Positions 34,700-44,025 are shown, counted from the stretch's first letter. The stretch: 64,000 bases of DNA from Mycolicibacterium brumae (GCF_025215495.1 NZ_CP104302.1:1922001-1986000); one strand, 5' to 3'. Made by a program: numbers and translations. Notes: generated from the sequence alone by a model not told the origin.

Positions 34700-35317
34700 A
34701 TGCCGTACTCGCTGGACCCCGCCGACCGGCCGGTGGTGGAAACCGAGGTCAAGCGGTCACGGTTCATCACCCGGCTGCGCCGCGCCGACAGTGTCGACGA
34801 CGCGAACGCGCTGATCGCCCGGGCCCGTCGCGCCGAACCGGACGCCGGGCATCACTGTTTCGCCTACATCGTCGGTGACGAGCCGGAGTCCCGGATTGAA
34901 CGCTCCGGCGACGACGGGGAACCCGGCGGCACCGCGGGACTGCCGATGCTGCAGGCGCTCAAGGGCCGCGATCTGGTCAATGTGGCCGCGGTGGTCTCCC
35001 GTCACTTCGGCGGGGTCAAACTGGGCGCCGGCGGATTGGCGCGCGCCTACTCGGGCGCGGTGACCGTGGCGATCGATCAGACGGCGCTGCGGCCGCGGGT
35101 GCGCTGGGAGGTGTGCCGGCTGGAAGCCGACCACGCCGAGGCCGGGCGCGTCGAATCCGAACTGCGCTCCCGCGGATACGAAATCCTCGAGGTGGCCTAC
35201 GGTCGACGAGCCGAACTCACCGTCGCGTGCGCCGACCCCGACGAATTCGCCTCCGCTGTCGGAGATATCACCGCCGGTCGTGGCCGTCCGGAGCGGTTGC
35301 GCCACATCTGGCGCTGA
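34700..35317 (+). CDS. YigZ/IMPACT family protein
   Basis: A 205-residue YigZ-like protein. The UPF0029/IMPACT N-terminal domain is recognised by VKRSRFITRL, then HHCFAYIVGDE, SGDDGEPGGTAGLPMLQAL and NVAAVVSRHFGGVKLGAGGL. A short DUF1949-type C-terminal domain follows. Family members are linked to translation regulation under stress in eukaryotes; the bacterial role is poorly defined. It is convergent with glpD, ending directly against it. Confidence 0.92.
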   Translation: MPYSLDPADRPVVETEVKRSRFITRLRRADSVDDANALIARARRAEPDAGHHCFAYIVGDEPESRIERSGDDGEPGGTAGLPMLQALKGRDLVNVAAVVSRHFGGVKLGAGGLARAYSGAVTVAIDQTALRPRVRWEVCRLEADHAEAGRVESELRSRGYEILEVAYGRRAELTVACADPDEFASAVGDITAGRGRPERLRHIWR

Positions 35318-36841
35318 TCATCGGCCTGTGAACTCTTCGGCGACGGCGGCCGCGCGCTCCCTGTCCTCGGCCACCAGGCCGATGCGGGTGCGGCGATCCA
35401 GGATGTCCCCGGCGTCCAGCGCGCCCTCGTGGGTGACCGCGTACTCGAGTTCTGCTCGGGTGACGTCGATTCCGTCGGCCACCGGCTCGGTCGGGCGGTC
35501 GCAGGTCGCGGTGGCGAACACATTGGCCGCCTCCGCGCCGTAGCGGGCCACCAGCGAATCCGGCAGGTCGCCACCGACGGCCGCGGCGCCCCGGTTGCCG
35601 GGGGCGCCGATCAGCGGGAGATCACGCGTCCGGCACGGCCCGCCGGTCAATCCGCGTTTGGCCACGGCCTGATCGAGCACATCCTCGGCCATGAACCGGT
35701 ATTCGGTGAGTTTGCCGCCGACCACGCTGAGCAGACCGGACTCCGATTCGATGACCGCGTGGTCGCGGGACACGTCGGCGGTGCGGCCTCCCCCGGTGTC
35801 GATCAGCGGCCGCAGCCCGGCGTACGCGCCCAACACGTCGTCGGTGCTGAGTTTGGTCGCCAGCGCGGTGTTGACGGTGTCCAGCAGGAAGCTGACCTCC
35901 TGCGAAGTCGGCTGTGGCACATCGGGAATCGGGCCGGGAGCGTCCTCGTCGGTCAGCCCGAGGTACACCCGTCCGAGTTGTTCGGGCATGGCGAAGACGA
36001 ACCGGTTCAGCTCGCCGGGGATCGGCACCGTCAGCGCGGCGGTCGGATTGCCGAACGCGGCGGCGTCGAACACCAGGTGCGTTCCGCGGCTGGGGCGCAG
36101 TTTGATCGTCGAGTCCACCTCTCCGGCCCACACCCCGGAGGCGTTGATCACCGCGCGCGCCCCGAGGTCGAAGGATTCGCCGGTCAGCTGGTCGGTCAAC
36201 CGCAGCCCCTCGCCGGTGGCGTGGGAGGCCGCGACCCGGGTGAGGACGCGGGCGCCGTGCTGGGCGGCGGTGCGCGCGACGGCGGTGACCAGCCGCGCGT
36301 CGTCGATCAGTTGCCCGTCGAATGCCAGCAGTGCGCCGTCCAGGCCGTCGCGGCGAACGGCGGGCACGAACGAGACCGCGCGGGTGGCGTCGACTCGACG
36401 GGATCGCGGCAGGGTGCCGGCGGAGGTCCCGGCGAGTTTCCGCAGCCCGTCGCCGGCCAGGAAACCGGTGCGCACCAGCGCCCGGGAGCCGCGGCTCATC
36501 TCCGGCAGCAGCGGCACCAGTTGCGCCATCGCGCGCACGAGGTGAGGGGCGTTGCGGCTCATCAGGATTCCGCGTTCGATGGCGCTGCGCCGGGCGATCC
36601 CGACATTTCCGGTGGCCAGGTACCGCAGCCCGCCGTGCACCAGCTTCGAGCTCCACCGGCTGGTGCCGAACGCCAGGTCGTGTTTCTCCACCAGCACCGT
36701 GGACAGCCCTCGGCTGGCGGCGTCGAGCGCGATGCCCGTCCCGGTGATGCCCCCGCCGATCACGACGACGTCGACGGTCTCGCCGTCGGCCAGGGCGGTG
36801 AGTTCAGCGCTGCGGCGTGCGGCGTTCAGGGCGCTGGTCAT
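35318..36841 (-). CDS. glpD1: Glycerol-3-phosphate dehydrogenase (FAD-dependent)
   Basis: A 507-residue membrane-associated flavoenzyme that oxidises glycerol 3-phosphate to dihydroxyacetone phosphate. The FAD motif is VVVIGGGITGTGIALDAASR, followed by the GlpD signatures TSRWSSKLVHGGLRYL and SRGTHLVFDAAAF, GAYAGLRPLI and VVGGKLTEYRFMAEDV. Its length and the order of neighbours (TetR gene, divergent flavoprotein, lipid kinase) match Rv2249c-Rv2252, so the name glpD1 is used. It overlaps the upstream TetR gene by 4 bp. Confidence 0.92.
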   Translation of the reverse strand: MTSALNAARRSAELTALADGETVDVVVIGGGITGTGIALDAASRGLSTVLVEKHDLAFGTSRWSSKLVHGGLRYLATGNVGIARRSAIERGILMSRNAPHLVRAMAQLVPLLPEMSRGSRALVRTGFLAGDGLRKLAGTSAGTLPRSRRVDATRAVSFVPAVRRDGLDGALLAFDGQLIDDARLVTAVARTAAQHGARVLTRVAASHATGEGLRLTDQLTGESFDLGARAVINASGVWAGEVDSTIKLRPSRGTHLVFDAAAFGNPTAALTVPIPGELNRFVFAMPEQLGRVYLGLTDEDAPGPIPDVPQPTSQEVSFLLDTVNTALATKLSTDDVLGAYAGLRPLIDTGGGRTADVSRDHAVIESESGLLSVVGGKLTEYRFMAEDVLDQAVAKRGLTGGPCRTRDLPLIGAPGNRGAAAVGGDLPDSLVARYGAEAANVFATATCDRPTEPVADGIDVTRAELEYAVTHEGALDAGDILDRRTRIGLVAEDRERAAAVAEEFTGR

Positions 36842-37419
36842 GGTTTGAGATACCTTTCGAGCGTTTCGGCCAGTTCGCGCGACAGGGCGTCCTCATCGAG
36901 GATCTCGGCCACCATCTGCGCGGACTGAATGGTCGACTGGGTGATGAGCAGGCACATCGCCGCCAATTGGCGGGGGTCGCCGGCGCGCACGCTGCCGTCG
37001 TCCTGACCGGCCTTGATCTGCGCGGCGCCGAGGTCCACGATCGCGTACTGGCTGGAGCCCATCCGCTCGGCGATGTACACCATCGCCAGGTCGGGTCCGC
37101 TGCGCAGCACCGCGGCGATCAACTCGTCGTGACGCAGCCGGTTGGCCACGGCGACGGTTTGCGCGACGAACGCCTGCCTGCCGGCGCCGGGCACGGCGAC
37201 CTCGCGCCAGGCCCGGACGATCTGGCGGGTCAGCGCGGCGGCCAGGATCGATTGGGTGTCCGGCCAGCGGCGATACACCGTCGGGCGGCTGACGCCGGCG
37301 TGCCGGGCGATGGCCGCCAGGGTCACCCGGTCGAAGCCCATCGCCTGCGCGCAGCTGACGGCGGCGTCCAGGATCTGGTCGCCCAAATCCTCCACCTCAT
37401 CGTTACTAGTTGACATCAT
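36838..37419 (-). CDS. TetR/AcrR-family regulator (Rv2250c-like)
   Basis: A 193-residue regulator. The helix-turn-helix lies at residues 15-60: LDAAVSCAQAMGFDRVTLAA, then IARHAGVSRPTVYRRWPDTQ. The C-terminal part is a TetR_C-type helical ligand domain. Two ATGs (37419 and 37416) can start it. It is coupled to glpD1 by a 4-bp overlap and faces the flavoprotein gene at 37437 with only 17 bp between, so one operator could control both directions. A small palindrome or repeat lies in that space. Confidence 0.87.
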   Translation of the reverse strand: MMSTSNDEVEDLGDQILDAAVSCAQAMGFDRVTLAAIARHAGVSRPTVYRRWPDTQSILAAALTRQIVRAWREVAVPGAGRQAFVAQTVAVANRLRHDELIAAVLRSGPDLAMVYIAERMGSSQYAIVDLGAAQIKAGQDDGSVRAGDPRQLAAMCLLITQSTIQSAQMVAEILDEDALSRELAETLERYLKP

Positions 37420-37433
37420 CTGTAATACTGTAA
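37410..37433 (+). promoter_or_regulatory. Compact divergent promoter/operator of the lipid cluster
   Basis: TAATAC (37423-37428) lies 8 bases before ATG 37437 and can serve as the -10 of a leaderless plus-strand message. TGTAA is repeated at 37421-37425 and 37429-37433. TTGACA (37410-37415) has only a 7-base spacing to the -10 and so is not a normal -35. The minus-strand TACAGT lies 7 bases before ATG 37419. Both start codons are inside or touch the repeat, so a bound TetR dimer would block both genes. Confidence 0.5.
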
Positions 37434-37436
37434 CTC

Positions 37437-39047
37437 ATGACTTCGATTGACGACCACCTGACGCCCCCGATGAAGTGGAACGCCTGGGGTGACCCGGCCG
37501 CCGCCAAACCGCTGTCCGACGGAATCCGCGGCCTGCTGTCCGCCGCCCTCGGCATCGACGGCTCGCAGAGCGAGGAACTGTCCCCCGACGAGGTCCGGCT
37601 GCGCCCGTCGTCGCTGTCAGACGAGCACCGCGCCGCGCTCACCGCGATCGTCGGCGACGGCAACTGCCGCACCGCCGACGCCGACCGGCTGCTGCGCGCC
37701 GGCGGAAAATCCACCATGGACCTGCTGCGCCGCAAGGAAACCGAGCAGGACGCCCCCGACGCGGTGCTGCTGCCCGCCGACGAGCAGCAGATCGCCGATG
37801 TGCTGCGCTACTGCGGTGAGCACGGCGTGGCGATCGTGCCCTTCGGCGGCGGCACCAGCGTCGTCGGTGGCCTGGACCCGGTGCGCGGCGATTTCGCCAG
37901 CGTCATCTCGCTGGACCTGCGCCGACTGGACCAGCTCGTCGCGCTGGACGCCGAATCCGGCATCGCCGAACTGGAAGCCGGCGTCACCGGCCCGCAGGCC
38001 GAGGAACTGCTCAGCGCGCACGGGTTCTCCCTCGGCCACTTCCCACAGAGCTTCCAGTTCGCCACCATCGGCGGATTCGCCGCCACCCGCAGCTCCGGAC
38101 AGAACTCCGCCGGCTACAGCCGGTTCGACGACATGGTGTGCGGACTGACCGTGCTCACCCCGGCCGGCGAACTCGATCTGGGCCGCGCCCCGGGCACCGC
38201 CGCCGGACCCGACCTGCGTGAGCTGATCGTCGGCTCGGAGGGAACCTTCGGCGTCATCACCCGGGTGCGGCTGCGCGTGCACCCGGTCCCGGAAACCACC
38301 CGCTACGAGGCCTGGTCCTTCGGTGACTTCGCAACCGGCACAGCGGCTTTGCGCGCGGTCACCCAGACCGGCGCCGGCCCCACCGTCATCCGGCTGTCCG
38401 ACGAGGTGGAGACCGGGATCAACCTGGCCACCGCCGACAGCATCGGCGAACAGAGCGTCACCGGCGGCTGCCTGGCCATCACCGTCTTCGAGGGCGACGA
38501 CGCGCACACCCGCAGCCGGCACGAGGAGACCCGCGCGGTGCTGGCCGCCCACGGCGGAACCTCGCTCGGCGAAGCCCCCGCCCAGGCCTGGGAACACGGC
38601 CGGTTCAACGCCCCCTACCTGCGAGACTCCCTGCTCAGCGCGGGCGCGCTGTGCGAAACGCTGGAGACCGCGACCGACTGGTCCAATATCCCGGCGCTGA
38701 AGGCCGCCGTCACCGAGGCGCTGATCGCCTCGCTGAAGGACAGCGGCACCCCGGCCCTGGTCATGTGCCACATCTCGCACGTCTACCCCACCGGCGCGTC
38801 GCTGTACTTCACCGTCGTCGCCGGCCAACGGGGCAACCCGATCGAGCAGTGGCGCAAGGCGAAGACCGCCGCGTCGGACGCCATGGTGGCCAGCGGCGCG
38901 ACGATCACCCACCACCACGCCGTCGGCGCCGATCACAAGCCGTGGATGACCGCCGAGATCGGCGAGCTGGGCGTGCAGGTGCTGCGGGCAGTGAAAAACG
39001 TGCTCGACCCCACCGGAATCATGAATCCTGGCAAGCTGATTCCGTGA
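37437..39047 (+). CDS. FAD-binding oxidase, alkyl-DHAP-synthase-like (Rv2251-like)
   Basis: A 536-residue vanillyl-alcohol-oxidase-type flavoprotein. The FAD site is VPFGGGTSVVGGLDPV, with the FATIGGFAATRSSGQNSAGYSR segment and the VGSEGTFGVITRVRLRVHPV loop. The C terminus has ITHHHAVGADHKPW and a closing LDPTGIMNPGKL. Residues and length resemble alkyldihydroxyacetonephosphate synthase, which forms ether lipid precursors; the M. tuberculosis relative is Rv2251. Whether it truly makes ether lipids here is unknown. The stop overlaps the dagK start by 4 bp (GTGA). Confidence 0.85.
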   Translation: MTSIDDHLTPPMKWNAWGDPAAAKPLSDGIRGLLSAALGIDGSQSEELSPDEVRLRPSSLSDEHRAALTAIVGDGNCRTADADRLLRAGGKSTMDLLRRKETEQDAPDAVLLPADEQQIADVLRYCGEHGVAIVPFGGGTSVVGGLDPVRGDFASVISLDLRRLDQLVALDAESGIAELEAGVTGPQAEELLSAHGFSLGHFPQSFQFATIGGFAATRSSGQNSAGYSRFDDMVCGLTVLTPAGELDLGRAPGTAAGPDLRELIVGSEGTFGVITRVRLRVHPVPETTRYEAWSFGDFATGTAALRAVTQTGAGPTVIRLSDEVETGINLATADSIGEQSVTGGCLAITVFEGDDAHTRSRHEETRAVLAAHGGTSLGEAPAQAWEHGRFNAPYLRDSLLSAGALCETLETATDWSNIPALKAAVTEALIASLKDSGTPALVMCHISHVYPTGASLYFTVVAGQRGNPIEQWRKAKTAASDAMVASGATITHHHAVGADHKPWMTAEIGELGVQVLRAVKNVLDPTGIMNPGKLIP

Positions 39048-39967
39048 CCGAGCCGCAGAACCGCCGCATCGAGCGGGTGAGCGTGCTGGCCAACCCGACC
39101 TCCGGTCACGGAAACGGCGAGCATGCCGCGGAAGTCGCCATCACGCGGTTCCATCAGCTCGGCATCGACGTGCGCGCCGTGGTCGGGCGTGACGCGGCGC
39201 ATGCCCGCGAACTCGTCGACGAGGAACTGGCCGCAGGCACCGACGCGATGGTCGTGGTCGGCGGCGACGGGATCATCCACCTGGCGCTGCAATCTTTGGC
39301 CGGCGGTGATGTGCCGCTCGGCATCATCCCGGCCGGCACCGGCAACGACCACGCCCGCGAATTCGGCCTGCCCACCAAGGACCCGGCCGCGGCCGCCGAC
39401 GTGGTGGCGGCCGGCTGGGCCGAGACGATCGACCTGGGGCGGGTGGACCGCGACGGCGCCCCGCCGACCTGGTTCGGCAGCGTGATGGCCAGCGGATTCG
39501 ACTCCCTGGTCAGTGACCGAACCAACCGGATGACCTGGCCGCACGGCCGGATGCGCTACAACCTCGCGATCGTGGCCGAACTGACCAAACTGCGAATGCT
39601 GCACTACCGGTTGACCTTCGACGACGGCGATCCCATCGAGACCGACCTGACCCTGGTGGCCTTCGGCAACACTCGCAGCTACGGCGGCGGGATGCGGATC
39701 TGCCCCGGCGCCGACCGCTCGGACGGGCTGCTGGACGTCACGATGACGAACTCGGCGTCCCGGCTGAAACTCATCACCCTGTTCCCCAAGGTGTTCAGCG
39801 GCAAACACGTCGAGCTCGACGAGGTCATCACCACGCGGGTGCGGACCGCCCGCGTCGAGTGCCCGGGCATCAACGCCTACGCCGACGGCGAGCTGATCGG
39901 GCCGCTGCCGGTGACGGTGAGCGCAGTGCCGGGGGCGTTGCGGGTCATCCTGCCGCCGGTCGGGTAA
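39044..39967 (+). CDS. dagK: Diacylglycerol/lipid kinase
   Basis: A 307-residue lipid kinase of the YegS/DagK family. The nucleotide-binding loop is VVVGGDGIIHLALQSL, where the usual threonine after GGDG is isoleucine, followed by LGIIPAGTGNDHAREFG. The C-terminal half has FGNTRSYGGGMRICPGADRS, DGLLDVTM and INAYADGE. It closely resembles Rv2252 as remembered, a kinase tied to phosphatidylinositol-mannoside synthesis. It is translationally coupled to the flavoprotein before it and followed after 3 bp by a small membrane protein gene. Confidence 0.92.
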   Translation: MTEPQNRRIERVSVLANPTSGHGNGEHAAEVAITRFHQLGIDVRAVVGRDAAHARELVDEELAAGTDAMVVVGGDGIIHLALQSLAGGDVPLGIIPAGTGNDHAREFGLPTKDPAAAADVVAAGWAETIDLGRVDRDGAPPTWFGSVMASGFDSLVSDRTNRMTWPHGRMRYNLAIVAELTKLRMLHYRLTFDDGDPIETDLTLVAFGNTRSYGGGMRICPGADRSDGLLDVTMTNSASRLKLITLFPKVFSGKHVELDEVITTRVRTARVECPGINAYADGELIGPLPVTVSAVPGALRVILPPVG

Positions 39968-39970
39968 CCG

Positions 39971-40240
39971 ATGTACCGCATCTGGCAGTGGACGTGGGAC
40001 CGCTACGCGGCGCACTACCACTGGGCCGTCGCGGCGGTGCTCTTTCCCATCACGCTTCCGGTCTATTGCCTGTGGTCCTTTCTCATCGTGTCGGTCGAAG
40101 GGAGCGGCCAGTACGTCAAGGCGGCAGTGATCACCGTCGGGCTGGCTCTGCTCGTGCACCTCTGGATCGGGTTCGGGGGCCGGTGGTGGGCCGCCGGTTC
40201 TTTTCCCGCCGTTTACCGTCTGCTCGCTTGGCTCCCATAG
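39971..40240 (+). CDS. Small membrane protein
   Basis: An 89-residue protein with two membrane helices: WAVAAVLFPITLPVYCLWSF and VKAAVITVGLALLVHLWIGF. The N terminus is aromatic and basic (YRIWQWTWDRYAAHYH). I do not recognise a family. It starts 3 bp after dagK and is probably in the same operon, so it may help locate lipid-kinase products at the membrane; that is speculation. Confidence 0.66.
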   Translation: MYRIWQWTWDRYAAHYHWAVAAVLFPITLPVYCLWSFLIVSVEGSGQYVKAAVITVGLALLVHLWIGFGGRWWAAGSFPAVYRLLAWLP

Positions 40241-40282
40241 TTTTCGGCGCATCCCCGGCCAGCCCCCGAGAAGGATGCTCTC

Positions 40283-42355
40283 TTGTCGCTTTTGCCCTTG
40301 AACCTGCTTGTCACCCACGACGGGAAGTCGCGCCGCCAGCACATCACCTGCCGCTACAAGTGCGGCGACGCCTGCTCGAAGCCGGCGCCCAACACCAGCG
40401 ATAACGCGTACTTCGGCGATGTGGTCAAGGCGATGTCACGCCGGTCCATGCTGCGCGCCAGCGGCGTCACGGTGCTCGCGGCCGCCGCGGGTTCCGCCCT
40501 GGCCGCCTGCGACTCGCGCTCCCCCGTCGCCGAACCCGCCGCGGTCGACGTGCCGACGCCGCCCGGGATGAATTTCACCGCCGTCGCCGCCAACACCGAC
40601 GACGCGGTCACCGTCGCCGACGGCTACCGGCAGTCGGTGGTGATCCGCTGGGGCGATCCGGTGCTGCCCGGCGCCCCGGAGTTCGACGTCGCCAACCAGA
40701 CCGCCGTCGCCCAGCGCGGCCAGTTCGGCTTCAACAACGACTTCGCCGGCCTGCTGCCGATCGCCGGCCAGTCCGGCCACTACCTGCTGGTGACCAACTT
40801 CGAGTACGTGACACCGCAGTTCATGTTCGCCGGCTACGACTCGGAGGCGCCGACCCGCGACCAGTTCGACATCGAGATCGCCGCCATCGGGATGGGTGTG
40901 GTCGAAGTCTCGCGTGACAGCGACGGAACCCTGCGCCCGGTGATCGGCCCGCGGAACCGGCGGATCACCGCCGACACCCCGTTCGCGCTGACCGGGCCCG
41001 CCGCCGGGTCGGAGTTCGTCAAGACCGCCGCCGACCCGTCGGGTAGCCGCGTGCTGGGCACCTTCGCGAACTGCTCTGGTGGTGTGACGCCGTGGGGGAC
41101 GATCCTCTCCGGTGAGGAGAACTTCCACTCCTACTTCGGCGCCGCGGAGGGCTCCGCCGCCGTCGGCCCGGTGGAGGCGGACCGGCAGAAGCGCTACGGC
41201 GTCGCCGCCGAACCGTCGGAATTGCTCTGGGAGACTTTCGATCCCCGATTCGACCTGGCCGTGGCGCCCAATGAGGTGAACCGATTCGGCTACGTCGTCG
41301 AGCTCAACCCGTGGGATCCCGAATCCACCCCGATCAAGCATTCGGCGATGGGCCGCTTCAAGCACGAAGGCTCCAACATCTACGTCACTGACGACGGCGC
41401 CGTCGTCGCCTACTCCGGCGATGACGAACGATTCGACTACATGTACAAGTTCGTGTCGTCGAAGAAGATCCAGGATCCGGGGCCCGCCCGTGACAACGCC
41501 GAAGCGATGGCCCACAACATGACCATCCTCGACGAGGGCACGCTGTACGTCGCGAAGCTCACCAGTGACATCCCGGCTGCGGAGATCGACGGCTCCGGCG
41601 CGTTGCCGTCCTCGGGGTCCTTCCAGGGATCCGGGACCTGGATTCCCTTGCTGCGCAGCGGAGCCGACGGCGCCGAGTCCTTGGTCGCCGGCATGAACGC
41701 CGCCGAGGTCGCTGTGTTCACCCGCTTCGCCGCCGACAAGGCGGGCGCCACCAAGATGGACCGCCCGGAGGACTTCGAGGCGAACCCGCTGACCGGCAAG
41801 GTGTACGTCGCGCTGACCAACAACGACAAACGCGGCACGGACGGCAAGGCCGGCGTCGACGCGGCGAATCCCCGCAACGAGAACAAGAACGGCCAGGTGC
41901 TGGAGATCACCGACGATCACACCGGCACGTCGTTCACCTGGGATCTGCTGCTGGTGTGCGGCGACCCGGCCGCCGCCGACACCTACTACGGCGGATTCGA
42001 CAAGACGAAGGTCAGCCCGATCTCCTGCCCGGACAACCTGGCGTTCGACAGCCACGGCAACCTGTGGATCTCCACCGACGGAAACGCGTTGGGCAGCAAT
42101 GACGGGTTGTTCGCGGTGGCCCTGGACGGGCCAAGTCGCGGTGAGACCCGCCAGTTCCTGACCGTTCCGGTGGGCGCGGAGACCTGCGGCCCGGTGGTCA
42201 CCGACGACCTGGTCACCGTGTGCGTGCAACATCCCGGCGAGGACGACGACCACACTCTGGAGAGCTCGCTGTCGCACTGGCCGGACGGCGGGGCGTCGGC
42301 TCCTCGGCCCGCCGTCGTCGCGGTGTGGCGCGACGGTGGGAACATCGGCGTCTGA
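40283..42355 (+). CDS. Tat-exported PhoX-family phosphatase
   Basis: A 690-residue protein of the PhoX/DUF839 family of calcium-dependent alkaline phosphatases. The Tat signal SRRSMLRASGVTVLAAAAG is preceded by about 50 residues with cysteines (HITCRYKCGDACSK), as in related actinobacterial proteins. Conserved motifs include ANCSGGVTPWGTILSGEENF, GRFKHEGSNIYV, RPEDFEANPLTGKVYVALTNN and CPDNLAFDSHGNLWISTDG. The start is a TTG at 40283 with GAGAAGGA upstream. It probably acts outside the membrane, releasing phosphate from organic esters. No Pho box was found. Confidence 0.88.
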   Translation: MSLLPLNLLVTHDGKSRRQHITCRYKCGDACSKPAPNTSDNAYFGDVVKAMSRRSMLRASGVTVLAAAAGSALAACDSRSPVAEPAAVDVPTPPGMNFTAVAANTDDAVTVADGYRQSVVIRWGDPVLPGAPEFDVANQTAVAQRGQFGFNNDFAGLLPIAGQSGHYLLVTNFEYVTPQFMFAGYDSEAPTRDQFDIEIAAIGMGVVEVSRDSDGTLRPVIGPRNRRITADTPFALTGPAAGSEFVKTAADPSGSRVLGTFANCSGGVTPWGTILSGEENFHSYFGAAEGSAAVGPVEADRQKRYGVAAEPSELLWETFDPRFDLAVAPNEVNRFGYVVELNPWDPESTPIKHSAMGRFKHEGSNIYVTDDGAVVAYSGDDERFDYMYKFVSSKKIQDPGPARDNAEAMAHNMTILDEGTLYVAKLTSDIPAAEIDGSGALPSSGSFQGSGTWIPLLRSGADGAESLVAGMNAAEVAVFTRFAADKAGATKMDRPEDFEANPLTGKVYVALTNNDKRGTDGKAGVDAANPRNENKNGQVLEITDDHTGTSFTWDLLLVCGDPAAADTYYGGFDKTKVSPISCPDNLAFDSHGNLWISTDGNALGSNDGLFAVALDGPSRGETRQFLTVPVGAETCGPVVTDDLVTVCVQHPGEDDDHTLESSLSHWPDGGASAPRPAVVAVWRDGGNIGV

Positions 42356-42394
42356 TCTCGTCATCGCCGCGGGGGCTGGCTTACGCTTGGCCGC

Positions 42395-42910
42395 ATGGTG
42401 TCAGCCCCGCGCTTCGGGCGCGCCATCGGGAGCGCGTCGTGGTGGGTGTTCGTCGTCGCCGCGTTGATGTCCTCGTTGTACCCGTTCGGGATGCCGCGGC
42501 GATACGCCGACTATGACGACTCGATCTTCGGGACCGGCCTCGGATCGTCAGATTTCGGCTGGACCGCCTACACACCGTTGACCGACGGGTCGGGGTGGCT
42601 GGTCGGTGACGCGTTTTACGGTGCGAACCTCATCGTGTGCGCCGGACTGGTCGCGCTGCTGGTGACCGTTCTCGCGGCCGTCGTGGAAGCAATCGGCATG
42701 CGTGGGTGGCCCGCCCGGATCATGACGGTCCTGACACCGGTCGCGGGAGCGACGGTCATCTTGGTCGCGGTGCGACTGACCGGATTCGGCGCGCCTATCC
42801 AGCTGAATCCGGCCCTGGCGTTCGTGGTCGTGCTGATCGGCGTCGCCATCCGCGAACTGTGGAGCCGAATGTGGGCGCCCCGGGCTTCCGGCGCTACTGG
42901 TCCTCGGTGA
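42395..42910 (+). CDS. Hypothetical membrane protein
   Basis: A 171-residue protein with four predicted membrane helices: SASWWVFVVAALMSSLYPFG, LIVCAGLVALLVTVLAAVVE, TVLTPVAGATVILVAVRLTG and LNPALAFVVVLIGVAIRELW. A polar loop rich in Asp, Gly and Tyr lies between the first two. I recognise no family. The gene runs 17 bp into the convergent reductase gene. The start is ATG 42395. Confidence 0.7.
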   Translation: MVSAPRFGRAIGSASWWVFVVAALMSSLYPFGMPRRYADYDDSIFGTGLGSSDFGWTAYTPLTDGSGWLVGDAFYGANLIVCAGLVALLVTVLAAVVEAIGMRGWPARIMTVLTPVAGATVILVAVRLTGFGAPIQLNPALAFVVVLIGVAIRELWSRMWAPRASGATGPR

Positions 42911-43445
42911 GGGCGCCGGCGACGCGGTACCGCCCGCAGATGAACGCGCCATTCCGGGCGCTGTCGATCAGCTCCAGGTCCAGTCGCCTGGGCAGCAGCG
43001 GGCGACCGGCCCCGAGAACGACCGGCGCGTAGGAGACCACCACCTCATCGAGGAGACCGGCATCGGCGAACTGTCCGGCGAGATCTCCTCCCCCGATCAC
43101 CCACAGGTCTTTTCCGCCTGCGGCAGCGGTCATTTCGGCGTGTGCGTTGCGGATGTTGCCCTTGCTGAAATGGAGATCGGCTCCCGGAACACGTTCAAGC
43201 TCACGCGATGTCATCACCCACGACGGCATCTCGTACGGCCAATCCTCACCGGTCTCCCGCAGGCGCCGAACGATCCACTCGTAGGTCGTCGAACCCATCA
43301 CCGTGGCGCCGATCCCGGTCAGGAAGACGGGAACGTTGAACGGGCCGTCCTCATCGAAATCCTGACGCAAGAGCCAATCCAGCGAATCCGAGGGATCTGC
43401 GAGGAACCCGTCGAGCGTGGTGGCGGTGAAGTAGGTCGTGGTCAT
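42894..43445 (-). CDS. RibD C-terminal/dihydrofolate-reductase-like protein
   Basis: A 183-residue reductase of the RibD C-terminal family. Typical motifs are TTYFTATTLDGFLADPSDS at the N terminus, VMGSTTYEW, and the nucleotide-binding LWVIGGGDLAGQFADAGLLD. Members reduce pyrimidine or pterin-like compounds with NADPH, but most single-domain ones have no known substrate. ATG 43445 is used; the frame upstream extends for hundreds of codons without coding character. Confidence 0.87.
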   Translation of the reverse strand: MTTTYFTATTLDGFLADPSDSLDWLLRQDFDEDGPFNVPVFLTGIGATVMGSTTYEWIVRRLRETGEDWPYEMPSWVMTSRELERVPGADLHFSKGNIRNAHAEMTAAAGGKDLWVIGGGDLAGQFADAGLLDEVVVSYAPVVLGAGRPLLPRRLDLELIDSARNGAFICGRYRVAGALTEDQ

Positions 43446-43610
43446 GCGGTCCGTCCCCGTCGTCCGGTCGTCTGCATCCCATAGTGCACGGGGCCACCGA
43501 CAGCATGTTTGGGCTTGATGGAGCTGGGGAACCCCTGTGAAGACGAGGATTCGGGCGGGGCCGCATCCGCCACTCGGACCTTGAGTCCACGATGTAAAGG
43601 ACCCATTCTC

Positions 43611-44015
43611 ATGATGAATTCCACTGGCCGCAGCATGCCCAAGATCTGGACCGGGGCCGGAGCGTTGATGATCGGCGGCGCGGCGACCCTGTTGGCGCTG
43701 GCGCCGACGGCGGGTGCGAACCCGGCGCCCGGCTGCAGCGCAAGCGAGATCTCCGGCACAGTCAGCACCGTCACGACCTCGGCGCGCGACTACCTCAACG
43801 CCCATCCCGGAGCCAACCAGGCCGTCACCGCGGCGTTCAACCAGCCGCGGCCCGAGGCGGAGGCGAACCTGCGGAGCTACTTCACCGCCAACCCGACGGA
43901 GTACTTCGATCTGCGCGGCATCTTGTCGCCGCTCGGTGATGTGCAGCGCAACTGCGGGGTGAGCGTTCTCCCCGGCGAACTGGGATCGGCGTACAGCACC
44001 TTCATGGCCGGATAG
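43611..44015 (+). CDS. Secreted haem-binding hemophore-like protein
   Basis: A 134-residue exported protein of the mycobacterial hemophore (MHB, Rv0203-like) family. A signal peptide (GAGALMIGGAATLLALAPT) ends at TAGA, and the mature protein starts NPAPGCSASEISGTV. It contains the family helices LNAHPGANQAVTAAF and LRSYFTANPTEYFDLRGIL, and the second cysteine in QRNCGVSVLP forms the expected disulfide. Members bind haem outside the cell for iron acquisition. ATG 43614 is an alternative start. A strong terminator-like hairpin follows the stop. Confidence 0.86.
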   Translation: MMNSTGRSMPKIWTGAGALMIGGAATLLALAPTAGANPAPGCSASEISGTVSTVTTSARDYLNAHPGANQAVTAAFNQPRPEAEANLRSYFTANPTEYFDLRGILSPLGDVQRNCGVSVLPGELGSAYSTFMAG

Positions 44016-44025
44016 CTCGTGGTGT

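Noticed and set aside
37410-37428. TTGACA as a -35 box for the flavoprotein gene
   Set aside because: It is only 7 bases from the TAATAC -10 element, far below the normal spacing of about 17.
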